From NCBI GenBank assembly GCA_030665705.1, contig DAOUZG010000103.1, positions 1 to 6,758 of the forward strand: a stretch of DNA of 6,758 bases, given 5' to 3'. A model generated the notes under the pieces. The model did not search any database and was not told the DNA's origin. It saw only the letters and a list, made by a program, of their open reading frames with translations. Both the position numbers and the translations under genes were made by a program. Positions 4,932-6,758 of this stretch are shown piece by piece; within the stretch, counting starts at the first letter, position 1, and each line of letters starts with the position of its first letter. This DNA comes from Deltaproteobacteria bacterium. Its GTDB lineage: Bacteria > Myxococcota_A > UBA9160 > SZUA-336.

Positions 4932-6758
4932 CCGCCCGCCACGAGCTCGTAAAGCTGCTCGAGTGCCTCGCGAAGGCCCTCGGCTCGGGTTCCACCCGCC
5001 TGTGCAAAGTCCGGTCGCCCCCCGCCCGAGCCACCGACCTTGCCCGCGAGCTCCTTTACGAGGCTTCCAGCCTGGAAACGCTCGGTGAGGTCACGGGTCA
5101 CGCCCAGCGCCAGGGCGACCTTCCCGTCGCCGTGGGCCCCCAGAAGAACGACCCCCGAGCCGAGCTTCTGTTTGATCTCGTCAACGAGGCCGCGAAGCTC
5201 CTTCGGGCTCGCCTCCGCGACCTCCGCCGCGACCACCTTCACCCCTCCCACCTCGCGGAGCGTCGACATCGGGTCGGCCTGAGTCCCGCGGCGAAGCTGG
5301 TCCCGAACCCGTTCCAGCTCGCTCTCGAGGTCGCGTTCCCGCTCGAGGAGCTTTCGGATCCGGGCCGGAAGGTCCGGCGGGTTCGTTCGAAGCGGTTCGG
5401 CTGAATCCCGGAGCAGCCGGTTATCGCGTCGCGCAGCCTCGATGGCGCCCAAGCCGGTGACCGCCTCGAGCCGTCGCAGCCCGGCCCCGATCGAAGACTG
5501 GGAGGTGATTCGGAACGACCCGATGTCGCCGGTCGCACGCGCGTGTGTCCCGCCGCAAAGCTCCGTGGAGAAGTCCCCAAACGTCACCACCCGCACGACG
5601 TCGCCGTACTTCTCCTCGAAGATGGCGATGGCGCCGGATTTCAACGCCTCCTTATACCCCTTGCGAACGATCGAGGCGGGAAGGTTCTCGAGGATGCGGG
5701 TGTTCACACGGTCCTCGATCGCCCGGATCTCCTCCTCCGTGAGCGGGGCATCGTGCGTAAAATCGAAACGGAGTCTGTCGGGGGACACCAGAGACCCGGC
5801 CTGGCGACATTGGGGGCCGAGGACCTGCCGCAGCGCCCAGTGCAGGAGGTGGGTCGCGGAGTGGTTTCGCACCGTGGCCCCCCGCTCGGCTGCGTCGACC
5901 TCGAGCCGCGCTTCCTCCCCGCAGCGCACCCGCCCGAGGGTGACGCGGCCGAGGTGGACGATCAGCCCCTCGATCGGCTTTCGGGTGTCTTCGACCTGAA
6001 CGCGTCCTTCCGGAAACTCGATGATCCCCACGTCGCCGACCTGTCCACCCGACTCCGCGTAGAAGGGGGTCTCCTCGACCACCACCTCGACCCGGTCGCC
6101 TTCGACAGCCTCCTCGACCTCGGCACCGCTGTGGATGAGGGCGATCGTCTGGGACCGACTCTCGAGTGTGTCATAGCCGACGAACTTGGAGGCGCCGCGT
6201 TGCGCGATCGCGCTGTAGAGCTCCGTCGGGGCCGCCTCCTCCGAGCCCCGCCAGGCCGCACGTGCCCGCTCCGACTGCTCCGCCATGCATTCCCGGAAGC
6301 CATCCCTGTCGTAGTCGAGCCCCTGGCCGGAGAGGATGTCCTCGGTGAGGTCGACGGGGAAGCCGTAGGTGTCGTACAGGCGAAACACGACCTGGCCGGC
6401 GAGACGGTCGCGACGGGCGCGACGCGCCTGCACGATCTCCTCGTCGAGCAACGTGAGACCGCGGCCGAGCGTTCGAAGGAAGCGCTCCTCCTCGCGCCGG
6501 ATCGTCCCTTCGACGAACGGGCGCCGTTCGATCAACTCGGGGTACGCGCCCCCCATGACCTCGACGACGCGCCCGGCGACCCGGTAAAGAAACGGCTCCT
6601 CGAGCCCCAGCAGGACGCCGTGGCGCGCCGCGCGGCGAAGCACGCGTCGTAGCACGTAGCCTCGTCCTTCGTTGGACGGAAGAACGCCGTCGCCGATCAG
6701 GAATGCGCACGCGCGCGCGTGATCGGCAACCACCTGCAACGAGACATCGTGCTCGGGA
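4928..6758 (-). CDS. alaS: Alanine--tRNA ligase (5' part cut by window edge)
   Basis: AlaRS charges tRNA-Ala with alanine and removes mischarged serine or glycine. The reading frame enters from the right edge (first full codon 6757-6755) and gives 609 residues to TAA at 4930-4928; with a family length near 870-880, the first 260 or so residues, which include the ATP-binding class II motifs, are missing. Visible parts in order are VVADHARACAFLIGDGV and RGYVLRRVLRRAARHG (end of the catalytic domain), the DTYGFPVDLT segment (about 6373-6344), ESGGQVGD of the editing domain, HSATHLLH (His codons at 5863-5861 and 5851-5849) and CGGTHARATGDIG, whose Cys and His complete the editing-domain zinc site. 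A charged helical linker (LLERERDLESELERV) follows, then the DHHA1 C-Ala domain ending in SGGGRPDFAQAGG. All expected editing residues are present. The stop overlaps the bamD stop by four bases, convergently. No terminator is visible at its 3' end. Confidence 0.97.
   Translation of the reverse strand, partial: PEHDVSLQVVADHARACAFLIGDGVLPSNEGRGYVLRRVLRRAARHGVLLGLEEPFLYRVAGRVVEVMGGAYPELIERRPFVEGTIRREEERFLRTLGRGLTLLDEEIVQARRARRDRLAGQVVFRLYDTYGFPVDLTEDILSGQGLDYDRDGFRECMAEQSERARAAWRGSEEAAPTELYSAIAQRGASKFVGYDTLESRSQTIALIHSGAEVEEAVEGDRVEVVVEETPFYAESGGQVGDVGIIEFPEGRVQVEDTRKPIEGLIVHLGRVTLGRVRCGEEARLEVDAAERGATVRNHSATHLLHWALRQVLGPQCRQAGSLVSPDRLRFDFTHDAPLTEEEIRAIEDRVNTRILENLPASIVRKGYKEALKSGAIAIFEEKYGDVVRVVTFGDFSTELCGGTHARATGDIGSFRITSQSSIGAGLRRLEAVTGLGAIEAARRDNRLLRDSAEPLRTNPPDLPARIRKLLERERDLESELERVRDQLRRGTQADPMSTLREVGGVKVVAAEVAEASPKELRGLVDEIKQKLGSGVVLLGAHGDGKVALALGVTRDLTERFQAGSLVKELAGKVGGSGGGRPDFAQAGGTRAEGLREALEQLYELVAGG

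Noticed and set aside
4900..4990. Bidirectional terminator between bamD and alaS
   Set aside because: The stop codons overlap, and although short GC-rich pairings such as GAGCTC exist nearby, no stem followed by a T run is seen on either strand.
5543..6652. Long plus-strand open frame opposite alaS
   Set aside because: It is fully antisense to conserved AlaRS domains and shows no recognisable motif.

Overview
This is a compact, GC-rich housekeeping region from a Gram-negative bacterium. A BamD-type outer-membrane assembly lipoprotein shows an outer membrane. The order ispE, tRNA-Gln, prs, rplY is a known proteobacterial arrangement. The DUF1844 protein and the GC-rich codon use fit the old deltaproteobacterial groups (Myxococcota, Desulfobacterota and relatives), but I cannot fix the taxon from the sequence alone. 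Every gene appears intact apart from the two cut by the window edges. I see no mobile element, CRISPR array, toxin pair or phage gene.

Layout. From 3917 down to 1, all on the minus strand, runs a tightly packed probable operon: a small charged protein of unknown function (3917-3621), a CDP-alcohol phosphatidyltransferase resembling phosphatidylinositol-phosphate synthases (3610-2975), a DUF1844 protein (2959-2606), ispE (2585-1701), tRNA-Gln(UUG) (1721-1647), prs (1599-652) and rplY/ctc (633 to beyond the left edge). Gaps between the protein genes before the tRNA are 10-20 bases, and prs to rplY is 18 bases. ispE ends inside the tRNA gene. A 150-base intergenic region (3918-4067) separates this operon from the divergent plus-strand bamD (4068-4931) and holds candidate promoters for both directions. 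bamD meets alaS tail to tail with a 4-base overlap; alaS (minus) fills the rest of the window and lacks its N-terminal third.

The genes serve cell growth: membrane lipid head-group transfer, isoprenoid precursor synthesis (IspE), PRPP supply (Prs), translation (L25, tRNA-Gln, AlaRS) and outer-membrane protein assembly (BamD). I found no undescribed defence or mobile system. The points that merit a second look concern gene architecture: the ispE stop codon inside tRNA-Gln, the predicted antisense transcription of bamD from alaS with a minus-strand terminator at the start of bamD, and the uncertain, possibly leaderless, bamD start.
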